Below, piece after piece: positions 17,779-27,525 of a stretch of 64,000 nucleotides of DNA. The DNA is from Hoeflea prorocentri (GTDB taxonomy: Bacteria; Pseudomonadota; Alphaproteobacteria; Rhizobiales; Rhizobiaceae), in NCBI RefSeq assembly GCF_027944115.1, contig NZ_JAPJZI010000001.1, positions 3,348,001 through 3,412,000 on the forward strand, in the 5' to 3' direction. Each line of letters starts with the position of its first letter. Within the stretch, counting starts at the first letter, position 1. Both the position numbers and the translations under genes were made by a program. The notes beneath the pieces are model-generated. The model saw nothing but the letters and a program-made list of their open reading frames with translations. It did not search any database and was not told the DNA's origin.

Positions 17779-19863
17779 ATGATCCAATGCTGGCGGCTGG
17801 ATGACAGGCGTCAGACTCTGGTTCTCGGCTCCCACAGAGAGCACCTTGCAGAGGTGCTCTACTGGGGGCCGAGGTTACCGGATGATGAGGATCTGAATAC
17901 TTTATTTGCTGTTCATGCCATCGATGTCACCGGTGGCATGCTTGATTTGAATCCCGAATTGTCCATCTCGCCGGAAGCGACCCGGACATTTCCCGGCCAG
18001 CCCGGCCTGATCGTGCGCGCCAGCGACGGTGCGCAATTACTGACCAAATTCTGTTTCGAAAAGGTCGAGGAAGAACCGGGCCGACTGGTTCTGACCTATG
18101 AAGACAAGAACAACGGACTGACCTATACGGCGCGTTTCACGATCAATGAACACACTCAAGTGATCGAAACGCAGGCCAGTCTCGTGTCGACAAAACCGGT
18201 GCATCTGCACTGGATGTCGGCGCCTGTCATGCCGGCTCCGCAACTTTCGGACGAGATGATTGATCTTGCCGGACGCTGGTGCGGCGAGTTCCAGATCAAC
18301 CGCACGGCCTGGTCGCCCGGCATGCGCTTTCGCGAGAACCGGACGGGGCGAACCGGGCACGAGCATTTTCCAGGGCTGATCATTCCCTGCCGCGGCGCCA
18401 CCAATACGCAAGGCCAGGCCTATGCGTTCCACTATGGCTGGTCGGGCGGGCACAAGATGATCGCCGAGGAACTTCCCGACGGGCGGCGACAGATCCAGTT
18501 CGGTCATGCCGAGCGCATGGAAGTCGCCCCGCAGACCCGGTTTGAGACAGCGCCGCTTTACGTGACCTTTTCGGATGACGGGCTGAACGGCTGCGCGGTC
18601 GCCTTCCAGCGGCACCTGCGCGACGAGATCGTTCACATGCCCGAACCGGATCGGCCACGCCCGGTGCATTTCAACTGCTGGGAAGCGGTCTATTTCGACC
18701 ATAATCTGCCAACGCTGAAGGACATTGCCGGCCGCGCGGCGGAGCTGGGAGCGGAACGCTTCGTGCTTGATGACGGATGGTTCGGCTATCGCGACGACGA
18801 CACACGGGCGCTTTCGGACTGGGAGGTCGATCCGCGCAAATATCCCGACGGGCTCAACCCGCTGATCGAGCACGTGCACAGCCTCGGCATGACGTTCGGC
18901 ATCTGGTTCGAACCGGAGATGATCAATCCGGATTCCAACATCCACCGGGCCCATCCCGATTGGGCCTTGGGCGGCGAAGACCAGATCCTGGGGCGCAATC
19001 AAAAGGCGCTCAACATGGCGTTGCCGGAGGTGCAGAACTTCCTGTTCGACCGCATTTCCGCGATCTTGCGCGATCATGCCATCGAATACATCAAATGGGA
19101 TCACAACCGGGTCCTGCCGATGCCGGATGCGGCCCAGACGCGCGGATCCTATGCCCTGCTCGACCGGCTGCGGGAGGAGTTTCCGCTTGTCGAGATTGAA
19201 AGCTGCGCTTCAGGCGGCGGGCGGATTGATTTCGGTATTCTCAAACGCACGCACCGCGTCTGGCTGAGCGACAGCAACGACGCGCTTGAGCGGCTGAAGA
19301 TGCAGCACAATGCGTCGCTGTTCCTGCCCGCCGCCGTGACCGGCAGCCACGTGGGGCCAAGACAATGCCACACATCGGGCCGCACGCTCGACATGCGCTT
19401 CCGCGCCTGGGTCGCGGCCCAGCGGCATATGGGCATCGAGATGGATCCACGCGAACTGACCGATGACGAGGCCCGTGCGCTGCGGCAGGTGATCGGCTGG
19501 TGGAAGGACAATCAGGGCTGGATGATGAAAGCCGATATTCTGCTCCTTGAAAGCCCGGACCCTGCGGTGATTGCGGAACAGCAGCTATCGGTGGACCACA
19601 AACGGTTCGTGGTCTTCGCCGGCAAAGCCACCACAAGCAGCCAGATCGCACCGAGGCCGCTGCGCCTGACAAGGCTCGATCCCGATGCACATTACCGGAT
19701 CACATTGGCCAATCGCGACAATGTGAGCGGGCTTTCCCGCGGCACACAGACCCTGAAGACGGAATCCGTCGATCTCAGCGGCACATATCTGATGAACCAC
19801 GGATTGACGCTGCCGTGGAGCTTTCCCGAAACCATGTGGGTTGTCGAGGGGGTACGGCTATGA
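17779..19863 (+). CDS. Alpha-galactosidase, glycoside hydrolase family 36
   Basis: The protein is 694 aa, a normal GH36 length, with an N-terminal beta-sandwich and a central barrel. FVLDDGWFGYRDDD, FGIWFEPEMINPDS and YIKWDHNR (nucleophile aspartate near 440) are followed by ESCASGGGRID and WLSDSND (acid/base aspartate near 498). It removes terminal alpha-1,6-galactose from raffinose-type sugars or melibiose. There is no signal peptide, so it acts in the cytoplasm on sugars brought in by the ABC transporter just upstream. Confidence 0.92.
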   Translation: MIQCWRLDDRRQTLVLGSHREHLAEVLYWGPRLPDDEDLNTLFAVHAIDVTGGMLDLNPELSISPEATRTFPGQPGLIVRASDGAQLLTKFCFEKVEEEPGRLVLTYEDKNNGLTYTARFTINEHTQVIETQASLVSTKPVHLHWMSAPVMPAPQLSDEMIDLAGRWCGEFQINRTAWSPGMRFRENRTGRTGHEHFPGLIIPCRGATNTQGQAYAFHYGWSGGHKMIAEELPDGRRQIQFGHAERMEVAPQTRFETAPLYVTFSDDGLNGCAVAFQRHLRDEIVHMPEPDRPRPVHFNCWEAVYFDHNLPTLKDIAGRAAELGAERFVLDDGWFGYRDDDTRALSDWEVDPRKYPDGLNPLIEHVHSLGMTFGIWFEPEMINPDSNIHRAHPDWALGGEDQILGRNQKALNMALPEVQNFLFDRISAILRDHAIEYIKWDHNRVLPMPDAAQTRGSYALLDRLREEFPLVEIESCASGGGRIDFGILKRTHRVWLSDSNDALERLKMQHNASLFLPAAVTGSHVGPRQCHTSGRTLDMRFRAWVAAQRHMGIEMDPRELTDDEARALRQVIGWWKDNQGWMMKADILLLESPDPAVIAEQQLSVDHKRFVVFAGKATTSSQIAPRPLRLTRLDPDAHYRITLANRDNVSGLSRGTQTLKTESVDLSGTYLMNHGLTLPWSFPETMWVVEGVRL

Positions 19864-19962
19864 GTGCTGGCGATTTGAGACAAGGCCGGCATAACGCCGT
19901 CTGACAAAATTTTGACTGCATGCCGCGCAATGCGGAGCGCGTTTGATTGGAGTAGGTTAGCG

Positions 19963-20733
19963 ATGAAACTGTCGTCACATTTCGATGATCTTAAAGGCCA
20001 GTCCGTCTTTATTACCGGCGGCGGCTCGGGGATAGGGGCCTGGCTGACCGAGGGCTTCGTGGCACAGGGCGCAAAGGTCGCGTTCGTGCAGCGCTCCGAC
20101 GCCACGGAACTATGCGACCGCCTTGAGGCTCAATACGACAATCGCCCCCTTTTCATGGCCTGCGACATCACCGACATCGAAGCCTTGCGTTCGTCAATGG
20201 CCAAGGCGCGCGAGGCGCACGGGCCGATCACCGTGCTCGTCAACAATGCGGCATCGGACAACCGCCACAGCCTTGAGGAGTTCTCCGTCGAGGACTGGGA
20301 TCAGGCGATCAACATCAATCTGCGCCCGCACTTCTTTACTGCGCAGGAAGTGCAGAAGGACATGCAAGAGGCTGGCCACGGCTCGATCATCAATTTTTCT
20401 TCCATCTCCTACATGATGGGCAATGAGGGCTACCCGGCCTATGTCGCCTCGAAATCGGGCATTACGGGGCTGACACGCGGTCTTGCGAGGGAACTCGGCA
20501 AACACAAGATCCGCGTCAACGCACTGATGCCCGGCTGGGTTTTGACGGACCGGCAGCGCGAATTGTGGGTGACGCCGGAAGCGCTGGAAGCCCATTTGGA
20601 GCGGCAATGTCTGAAAGAGGAAATCGTGCCGGACGATATCGTCGCGCCGACATTGTTCCTTGCCTCTTCGGCATCAAGAATGATGACCGGACAGGCGCTG
20701 GTGGTCGATGGCGGCGTTGTGGTGACAGGTTAA
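19963..20733 (+). CDS. SDR family oxidoreductase, probable galactose 1-dehydrogenase step
   Basis: The protein is 256 aa with TGGGSGIGAWL cofactor binding near residue 16, LVNNAAS, catalytic serine in FSSISYM and YVASK. A 3' VVDGG ending is typical of classical NAD(P)-dependent sugar or polyol SDRs. Its position directly before dgoK, the KDPGal aldolase and a lactonase suggests that it oxidises D-galactose to the lactone. The assignment rests on context, and other sugar-alcohol substrates are possible. The start at 19963 has GGAG about 11 bases upstream. Confidence 0.75.
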   Translation: MKLSSHFDDLKGQSVFITGGGSGIGAWLTEGFVAQGAKVAFVQRSDATELCDRLEAQYDNRPLFMACDITDIEALRSSMAKAREAHGPITVLVNNAASDNRHSLEEFSVEDWDQAININLRPHFFTAQEVQKDMQEAGHGSIINFSSISYMMGNEGYPAYVASKSGITGLTRGLARELGKHKIRVNALMPGWVLTDRQRELWVTPEALEAHLERQCLKEEIVPDDIVAPTLFLASSASRMMTGQALVVDGGVVVTG

Positions 20734-20737
20734 GGAT

Positions 20738-21682
20738 ATGCAGCCATTTTGCGCAGCCGCTGACTGGGGTACGTCGAGCTTCCGAATCTGGCTGATTTCG
20801 GAAGACGGCCGTGCCGTGGCGGAGCGCCGCAGCGATGAAGGCATGACCCACGCGGCCAAGGCCGGATTTGCCCATGTGCTGGAAGCCCATCTTGGCGCCC
20901 TTGATGCGCCGAAAAATCTGCCGGTTGTCATTTGCGGGATGGCGGGATCGCGGCAAGGCTGGCAGGAGGCTCGCTACCTGACGGTTCCGGCGGCCCTTTC
21001 AGAGATCGTGGAACGGGCTGTCGCCGTCGAAGGTCTGGACCGCGACGTGCGGATCCTTCCGGGCTTTGCGCAGCGCGATCCATCGCATCCCGACGTGATG
21101 CGTGGAGAAGAAACCCAGCTCCTTGGAAGCTTCACCGGCAGACGCCTGTCGGGCCTTGCCTGCATGCCCGGTACGCACTCCAAATGGGTCAGTGTCGAGG
21201 ATCGGTGCGTCACCGGCTTTTCCACCTTCATGACCGGTGAACTCTTCTCCTTGATCACACGGCATTCCATTCTGCGGCACGCGGTCGGACAGGCCGAAAA
21301 CTGCCGTGCAGACAGTAAGGACTTTCTGTCAGGCGTTGCCGAAGCCCATGCCGATCCGGCTACAATCAGCCAACTTCTATTCACCATAAGGGCCGGACAA
21401 TTGCTTTACGGCCGTGAGGCCACAAGCAGCTTTGAACGGCTGTCGGGACTGCTGATCGGCAGTGAAATCGCCGCCGGACTCTCACAGTTTTCCGCCGGAA
21501 GGCCGATCCACCTGATCGCATCCGGCAAGCTTTTCGCACTTTACCGCTCCGCGTTCCAAGCGCTGGGTCATGAGATCGTGGCCATCGATGCGGACGAGGC
21601 TGTACTCACGGGGCTGTTGGCCGGTGCGCGCCGCTACTGGCCCTCGAACCATCATGCCGATTATGGACAACTCAAAGCATGA
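20738..21682 (+). CDS. dgoK: 2-dehydro-3-deoxygalactonokinase
   Basis: The protein is 314 aa. The N-terminal ADWGTSSFRIWLI matches the DgoK phosphate-binding segment, followed by GMAGSRQGW, GEETQLLG and PGTHSKW, all characteristic of the family. It phosphorylates 2-keto-3-deoxygalactonate at C6 in the De Ley-Doudoroff pathway. Its stop overlaps the aldolase start (ATGA), so the two consecutive enzymes are translationally coupled. Confidence 0.92.
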   Translation: MQPFCAAADWGTSSFRIWLISEDGRAVAERRSDEGMTHAAKAGFAHVLEAHLGALDAPKNLPVVICGMAGSRQGWQEARYLTVPAALSEIVERAVAVEGLDRDVRILPGFAQRDPSHPDVMRGEETQLLGSFTGRRLSGLACMPGTHSKWVSVEDRCVTGFSTFMTGELFSLITRHSILRHAVGQAENCRADSKDFLSGVAEAHADPATISQLLFTIRAGQLLYGREATSSFERLSGLLIGSEIAAGLSQFSAGRPIHLIASGKLFALYRSAFQALGHEIVAIDADEAVLTGLLAGARRYWPSNHHADYGQLKA

Positions 21683-22314
21683 CAAACACTATCCCCTGGC
21701 CTTCTCTCAAACGGTCGCTGGTTGCGATCCTGCGCGGACTGAAACCCGAGGAAACCGCTGAAGCGGTTCAAGCTCTTGTCGATGCCGGTTTCGAGGCAAT
21801 CGAAATACCGCTCAACTCTCCCGAGCCCTTTACATCGATCAAGATTGCCGTCGATGCAGCGCCTGCCGGCTGTCTCATCGGCGCCGGCACGGTTCTCGAA
21901 CTGGCCGATGTCGAGCGGCTTGCCGAGGCTGGCGGCAGATTGATGGTCAGCCCCAATGTCGATCCGGCGGTTATCCGTGCCGCCAGCGACTGCCAGATGG
22001 TGACGATGCCAGGTGTTTTCACACCGACGGAAGCCTTGAGCGCCGTCAAGGCGGGCGCATCGGGCCTTAAGTTCTTTCCCGCGAGCATATTGGGGCCGTC
22101 CGGCATCACCGCCATCAGGGCGGTACTGCCCGCCCATGTTGAAATAGGAGCGGTCGGCGGCGTTTCCCACGAAAACTATGAAAGCTATCGCGAAGCGGGC
22201 ATCAGGACGTTCGGCCTTGGCTCCAGCCTTTACAAGCCGGGCATGGATACGGCAGAAATCGCCAGGCGCGCGCGTCTTTCGGTAGAGACATACGACGCCG
22301 TCTTCGGAGCGTGA
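21679..22314 (+). CDS. dgoA: 2-dehydro-3-deoxy-6-phosphogalactonate aldolase
   Basis: The 211-aa protein is a class I KDPG/KDPGal aldolase, with the Schiff-base lysine in GLKFFPAS, the early glutamate motif EAIEIPLNSP and phosphate-binding GAVGGV. It cleaves 2-keto-3-deoxy-6-phosphogalactonate to pyruvate and glyceraldehyde 3-phosphate. PLNSP in place of the KDPG form, and coupling to dgoK, favour the galactonate enzyme over the Entner-Doudoroff one. No fused dehydratase domain is present. Confidence 0.9.
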   Translation: MTNTIPWPSLKRSLVAILRGLKPEETAEAVQALVDAGFEAIEIPLNSPEPFTSIKIAVDAAPAGCLIGAGTVLELADVERLAEAGGRLMVSPNVDPAVIRAASDCQMVTMPGVFTPTEALSAVKAGASGLKFFPASILGPSGITAIRAVLPAHVEIGAVGGVSHENYESYREAGIRTFGLGSSLYKPGMDTAEIARRARLSVETYDAVFGA

Positions 22315-22315
22315 G

Positions 22316-23203
22316 ATGAATCCGTCAGACTTCGACTGTACAGTCTTTGACGATGAAATCCGTGAGCTTGGCGAAGGTCCGACCTTCGATCCGGATCGCG
22401 ATACGCTCTGGTGGTTCGATATTCACGGCCGCAAGCTGATTGAACGGCGGTTGTCCGATGCTGCTTCGAAAGTCCACGAATTGCCTTTTCTTGCCAGCGC
22501 GCTCGCGGTGGTGGACAGCAAAAGACAGCTTCTGGCAACTGAACACGGGCTTTATCTTCGTTCGGTCGACACAGGCGGCCTCGAGCGTCTCGTCGATATT
22601 GAGGCGGATGATGCGTCCACGCGCTCGAACGACAGCAGGGTCCATCCCTGCGGCGCGTTCTGGATCGGCACGATGGGCAAATCGGCACAGCCGAATGCCG
22701 GGTCGATCTATCATTTTTTCCGCGGAGAACTGCGCCGGATCTTCACCGGCATAACCGTGACCAATTGCATCTCCTTCACCGCAGACGGCTCGATCGCCTA
22801 TTTCACCGACAGTCCGACAGGCAAGGTTATGCGCGTGGCAACCGACCCGCAAACGGGATTGCCCACGGCGGAACCGGACCTGTTTTTTGAACGCGATGCA
22901 GCCTATCCCGGCTATCCCGATGGCGCCGTCGTCGATGCGGACGGCCTCGTGTGGATCGCCAAATGGCAGGGGTCCTGCGTCGAGGCGCATGATCCGTCCG
23001 GCTCGGTGGTCGAAACCATCACACTGCCGGCCTGGCAAATCACCTGCCCTGCCTTTATCGGACCGGATGCGGCCCGCATGATCGTCACATCCGCGACGGA
23101 GGGGCTGAGCGATGCTCAGCTTCGCGACCATCCGCATGCGGGTAAGACATTTCTTCTCAACCGGCCGATGAACGGCCGATACGAATCCAAGGTCAAAATC
23201 TGA
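22316..23203 (+). CDS. SMP-30/gluconolactonase-like sugar lactonase
   Basis: The protein is 295 aa with the six-bladed propeller features of SMP-30: LGEGPTFD (metal-binding glutamate), LWWFDI, SNDSRVHPCGAFWIGTMG and YPDGAVVDADGLVWIAKW. It most likely opens galactono-lactone to galactonate between the dehydrogenase and the missing dehydratase. It starts two bases after the aldolase stop and ends 4 bases before the beta-galactosidase, so it is part of the same operon. Arabinono- or gluconolactone are alternative substrates. Confidence 0.85.
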   Translation: MNPSDFDCTVFDDEIRELGEGPTFDPDRDTLWWFDIHGRKLIERRLSDAASKVHELPFLASALAVVDSKRQLLATEHGLYLRSVDTGGLERLVDIEADDASTRSNDSRVHPCGAFWIGTMGKSAQPNAGSIYHFFRGELRRIFTGITVTNCISFTADGSIAYFTDSPTGKVMRVATDPQTGLPTAEPDLFFERDAAYPGYPDGAVVDADGLVWIAKWQGSCVEAHDPSGSVVETITLPAWQITCPAFIGPDAARMIVTSATEGLSDAQLRDHPHAGKTFLLNRPMNGRYESKVKI

Positions 23204-23207
23204 CACC

Positions 23208-25166
23208 ATGAGCGACACACCGACGATTGGCGTATGCTACTACCCGGAACACTGGCCTGAGACCCAATGGCAGGACGATGCCCGCCGCATGGCGCAACTC
23301 GGGATCACCTATGTCAGAATAGGCGAATTCGCCTGGTCGCGGCTTGAGCCTTCGCGCGGCGACCTTCGCCTTGACTGGCTCGAGCGGTCCATTGACACGC
23401 TGCAGGCTGCCGGGCTGAAAGTTGTTCTGGGAACGCCCACAGCAACGCCGCCAAAATGGCTTGTCGACGAGATGCCTGACATGCTGCCTGTCGACCGCGA
23501 GGGACGGGTGCGCGGTTTCGGCTCGCGGCGGCACTACAGTTTTTCGCACCCGGGATACCGTGATGAATGCCTGCGCATCGTTCGCGTGCTGGGTGAGCGG
23601 TTTGGCGAACATCCCGCCGTCGCCGCCTGGCAAACCGACAATGAATATGGCTGCCACAGGACCACGCGCGACTGGTCCGACGCTTCACGCCTCGCCTTCC
23701 GTCTCTGGCTGAAAGACAAATACGGCTCAATCGACGAACTCAACGACGCCTGGGGCAATGTCTTCTGGTCGGAGGAATATCCGGGCTTTGATTCCATCGA
23801 ACTGCCGACGATCGCACCGACCGTTTACAATCCCGCACACCAGCTCGATTTCTACCGTTTCTCATCGGATCAGGTCATCAGCTTCAATCGACTGCAGGCC
23901 GATTTGATCCGCGAGCTCTCACCCGGCCGCGACATCATTCATAATTTCATGGGCCGCACGCTCGACTTCGACCATTACAAGGTCGGGGCAGACCTCGATG
24001 TGTCCAGCTGGGATTGCTATCCGCTGGGCTTTCTGGAAGACCGATCAGACGCCGACGAAGAATGGAAACGCCGCTTCCTGCGGGCCGGCGATCCGGATTT
24101 CCAGGCATTTCATCACGACCTTTACCGGGCGACGTCTTCGGGCCGCTGGTGGATCATGGAACTGCAGCCCGGACCGGTGAACTGGGCCGGCTACAACCCC
24201 GCCCCACGTGACGGCATGGTGCGGCTTTGGAGCCTTGAGGCTGTTGCGCATGGCGCGGAGACCGTGTCCTATTTCCGCTGGCGGCAGGCCCCCTTCGCAC
24301 AGGAACAGATGCATGCGGGACTGCTGCGTTCCAACGGTGCCGAGGCCGAGGGCTATCATGAGGCCGAAGCCGCCATTGCCGATATTTCGCGCCTCGACAC
24401 GGGTCCGAAAACACAGGCCGATGTCGCCATCGTCTTTGATTATGAATCGGTCTGGGCCTGGGAAACGCTGCCGCATGGCAACGACTTCGATTATTTCAGG
24501 CTTGTCTTCGATCATTATCGCGCCTTGCGACGCAAGGGGCTCTCGATCGATATCCTGCCGCCGGATGCAGATGATCTCTCCGGCTATCCGGCGGTGGTCA
24601 TCCCTGGCCTTTTTGCCTGGAGCGATCAGCTCACGACAGCCCTTCGGGCCTATGAGGGCGTCGCGTTGATCGGCCCGCGCAGCGGCTCGAAAACGGAGAA
24701 TTTCTCAATCCCCGCCAAACTGCCGCCCAACCTGCCGCAGGATATTGCGGTTTTGAGCATAGGGCGGGTTGAAAGTCTTCGCCCGGACGTTCCTGTCCCG
24801 ATGGCGGATAATGCGGGCAATGTCCATCTTTGGCGGGAGTTCGTCGAACCGGGCCCGTCGTGCGAAACGGAAATGGAAAGCCGCGACGGGGTTCCCGTTC
24901 TCGTCCGTCAGAACAAGCTTTTTTACCTCGGCGGCTGGCCGGACGAGACGCTAATGGCCCTGGTGATCGACCGGATTTGCGCGGAGGCGGGGCTGACGAG
25001 CGTTGATCTGCCGGACGGGGTTCGGCTCAGGCGCAGGGGCGACCTCACCTTCGCCACGAATTACGGCGACGACCAACAGAACCTCAACGACCTGGGCATT
25101 AACGGGACATACGTCATAGGCGATGCCGTTCTGCCGCCATCGGGTGTTTGCGTTCTGCGCCATTGA
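23208..25166 (+). CDS. Beta-galactosidase, glycoside hydrolase family 42
   Basis: The protein is 652 aa, the usual GH42 size. GVCYYPEHWPETQW at the N-terminus is diagnostic. The acid/base glutamate lies in QTDNEYG (about residue 146) and the nucleophile in IMELQPGPVNW (about residue 318). A trimerisation-like domain follows and the C-terminus is short. It hydrolyses beta-galactosides in the cytoplasm, as there is no signal peptide. Together with GH36 it feeds free galactose into the oxidative pathway encoded upstream. Confidence 0.92.
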   Translation: MSDTPTIGVCYYPEHWPETQWQDDARRMAQLGITYVRIGEFAWSRLEPSRGDLRLDWLERSIDTLQAAGLKVVLGTPTATPPKWLVDEMPDMLPVDREGRVRGFGSRRHYSFSHPGYRDECLRIVRVLGERFGEHPAVAAWQTDNEYGCHRTTRDWSDASRLAFRLWLKDKYGSIDELNDAWGNVFWSEEYPGFDSIELPTIAPTVYNPAHQLDFYRFSSDQVISFNRLQADLIRELSPGRDIIHNFMGRTLDFDHYKVGADLDVSSWDCYPLGFLEDRSDADEEWKRRFLRAGDPDFQAFHHDLYRATSSGRWWIMELQPGPVNWAGYNPAPRDGMVRLWSLEAVAHGAETVSYFRWRQAPFAQEQMHAGLLRSNGAEAEGYHEAEAAIADISRLDTGPKTQADVAIVFDYESVWAWETLPHGNDFDYFRLVFDHYRALRRKGLSIDILPPDADDLSGYPAVVIPGLFAWSDQLTTALRAYEGVALIGPRSGSKTENFSIPAKLPPNLPQDIAVLSIGRVESLRPDVPVPMADNAGNVHLWREFVEPGPSCETEMESRDGVPVLVRQNKLFYLGGWPDETLMALVIDRICAEAGLTSVDLPDGVRLRRRGDLTFATNYGDDQQNLNDLGINGTYVIGDAVLPPSGVCVLRH

Positions 25167-25298
25167 AAGCAAACCGGCTGACCATCAGGCTCAAACCATG
25201 TTGTTTCGGCCAGTGCAGAGTGATATCGCCTTGCGCATGCGCGTATGGCGCGTAGATTGTTAATTTCGATCACCCGATTACACCGGACACTGCTTATC

Positions 25299-26657
25299 AT
25301 GAAATCAGCCTTCAAAGCCTATGACATCCGCGGCGAAATCCCGGCGCAGGTGAATATGCCCTTTGCCTACCGCTTCGGACAGGCCGTCGCAGCACAAGAG
25401 CAGCGCAAGGCCGTGGTTGTCGGCCATGACATGCGGCAGGACAGTCCGGCGCTCGCCGGCGCACTTGCGCAGGGATTGCTCGACAGCGGCGTCGATGTTC
25501 TGCCGCTTGGTCAATGCGGCACGGAGGAAGTTTACTTTCACACTGATCACAGCGGCGCCGATGCCGGCCTCATGATCACTGCGAGCCACAATCCAAAGAA
25601 CTACAATGGCATCAAAATGGTGCTTAAGGGCGCCCGGGCTGCAACACACGACAATGCCCTCGGTCCGCTGGAAAAGCTGGTTTACTCCGACCGGAAATTC
25701 CCGGTGGTTTCAGATTATGCAAAGCGCGGCGTGCTTGCTCCGCAGCTTGATAAAACGGCCTATATCGAACGCCTCGTCAAACAGGTGGCGGGACGGGATC
25801 TCAAGCCGCTGAAAATCGTCTGCCATGCGGGCAATGGCTGTGCCGGGCCGGTGATCGATCTGCTTGAAGAGCACCTGCCCTTCACCTTCATCAAGGTGGA
25901 TCATCAGCCTGATCCTTCCCTGCCCAATGGCATCCCCAATCCGCTGCTGCCGGAAAAGCGCGAACGCGCAAGCCGCGCGGTTATCGAACATGGCGCCGAT
26001 CTGGGCCTTGCCTGGGACGGCGATTTCGACCGGTGTTTCTTCTACGATGAGCGCGGCCGCTTCGTTGAGGGCTACTATCTGGTGGGGCTGATCGCTCAGA
26101 CCATGCTGCGCGCGCACCCGGGGGCAACGGTGCTCTACGATCCGCGTTTGACCTGGAACACGGTGGACATTGTCGAGGCAGCCGGCGGCACGGCCAAAAT
26201 CTGCCGCACGGGCCATGCCTTTTTCAAGCAGATGCTGCGCGATGAGGACGCCGTCTATGGCGGCGAAATGAGCGCCCACCACTATTTCCGGGACTTCAGC
26301 TATTGCGATACGGGCATGGTGCCGTGGCTGGCGGTGGTTGCCGAACTCTCGGCAACGGGAGCAAAACTGAGCGAAATGGTGGAAGAACGCATCAGCGCCT
26401 TCCCCTGTTCCGGCGAACTCAACTTCACAGTTGACGATTCAAAGACCGTGATTGACCGGATTGCCGACCATTTCAGCCCGTCCTACCCGAATGTCGAGAC
26501 GATTGACGGGCTGAGCATGGCCTTTGACGATTGGCGCTTTAATGTGCGCGCATCAAACACAGAGCCGCTTTTGCGGCTGAATGTGGAATCACGCGGCAAT
26601 GCCGATCTGGTCGCAAAGAAGGTCGCCGAGATCGAGGGTCTTATCGAGACCTCCTGA
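25299..26657 (+). CDS. Phosphomannomutase/phosphoglucomutase
   Basis: The protein is 452 aa with all alpha-D-phosphohexomutase signatures: FKAYDIRGE, catalytic phosphoserine loop TASHNPKNYNGIK (about residue 97), metal loop DGDFDR, GGEMSAHHYF and the C-terminal phosphate-binding RASNTEP. It interconverts hexose 1- and 6-phosphates for nucleotide-sugar synthesis. It lies 132 bases after the GH42 gene on the same strand; whether it belongs to the galactose operon is unclear. The ATG at 25299 is preferred to an upstream frame extension to 25245. Confidence 0.88.
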   Translation: MKSAFKAYDIRGEIPAQVNMPFAYRFGQAVAAQEQRKAVVVGHDMRQDSPALAGALAQGLLDSGVDVLPLGQCGTEEVYFHTDHSGADAGLMITASHNPKNYNGIKMVLKGARAATHDNALGPLEKLVYSDRKFPVVSDYAKRGVLAPQLDKTAYIERLVKQVAGRDLKPLKIVCHAGNGCAGPVIDLLEEHLPFTFIKVDHQPDPSLPNGIPNPLLPEKRERASRAVIEHGADLGLAWDGDFDRCFFYDERGRFVEGYYLVGLIAQTMLRAHPGATVLYDPRLTWNTVDIVEAAGGTAKICRTGHAFFKQMLRDEDAVYGGEMSAHHYFRDFSYCDTGMVPWLAVVAELSATGAKLSEMVEERISAFPCSGELNFTVDDSKTVIDRIADHFSPSYPNVETIDGLSMAFDDWRFNVRASNTEPLLRLNVESRGNADLVAKKVAEIEGLIETS

Positions 26658-26675
26658 TCCCGGGACACTGTGCAT

Positions 26676-27506
26676 TCAGCTGTCGCCGTTTTTGGCGTTG
26701 GGGTGAAAGAGCTGCTCTCCTTCCAGGCGAAAGCCGGCAATGGCAGCCTGTCCGTCCGGTCCAAGCAGCCAGTCGACGAAGAGCTGTGACGACTTTTGCT
26801 TGATGTTCGGGCAGTGCGCCGGATCAATCGTCACAACGCCGTACTGATTGAAGAGCGCCGGATCGCCTTCCAGCAATATGTCATGTCCGGCACGGTTTCC
26901 GAAGCTGATCCACGTTGCCCGGTCAGTTAGAACATAGGCCTCCATTCCGATGGCGACATTGAGGGTCGCGCCCATGCCGGAGCCGGTTTCACGATACCAT
27001 GCACCGCTGCTGGCCGCCGGATCGACACCGGTGCGGCCCCAAAGGGAGAGTTCTTTTTTGTGGGTGCCGGAATCGTCTCCACGCGAGACGAAGGCAGCAC
27101 CGTCCTGCGCGATCTTGCGCAATGCCGGGGCGACTTTTTCTTCATCGCGAACCCCGGTCGGATCACTTGCGGGACCCACCAGAACAAAATCATTGTACAT
27201 CACATCATGGCGCGCCTTGCCGCCGCCCTCGCGCACGAAGGCTTCCTCCGCCTGCTTGGCATGGACGAGCAGAAGATCGCCGTCGCAATTGCCTGCATTC
27301 TTGATCGCCTGACCTGTACCGACGGCAACGACGCGAACCTGGATTCCCGTCTTTTCCTCAAATTGCGGCAGCAAATGATCGTAAAGGCCGGAATTCTGCG
27401 TTGACGTGGTGGACTGCAATAGAATGAACTCGTCGGCCACCGCAGGCGCTGTTATGGTGAAAAACAGGGCCGCAGCTGCGGCGCCCAGGGTGCGGAAAGC
27501 AATCAT
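26676..27506 (-). CDS. tupA: Tungstate ABC transporter substrate-binding protein
   Basis: The protein is 276 aa with a signal peptide ending AVA. LLQSTTSTQNSGLYDHLLP is the TTSTxxSGL oxyanion pocket of TupA-type proteins, and DGDLLLVHAKQAEE and SRGDDSGTHKKE complete the family pattern. TupA binds tungstate with high affinity; molybdate- or vanadate-binding relatives exist. It is the last of three genes with permease and ATPase upstream. It converges with the phosphohexomutase gene at an 18-base gap. Confidence 0.88.
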   Translation of the reverse strand: MIAFRTLGAAAAALFFTITAPAVADEFILLQSTTSTQNSGLYDHLLPQFEEKTGIQVRVVAVGTGQAIKNAGNCDGDLLLVHAKQAEEAFVREGGGKARHDVMYNDFVLVGPASDPTGVRDEEKVAPALRKIAQDGAAFVSRGDDSGTHKKELSLWGRTGVDPAASSGAWYRETGSGMGATLNVAIGMEAYVLTDRATWISFGNRAGHDILLEGDPALFNQYGVVTIDPAHCPNIKQKSSQLFVDWLLGPDGQAAIAGFRLEGEQLFHPNAKNGDS

Positions 27507-27525
27507 TGTAAAAGTCCTTTCGTAT

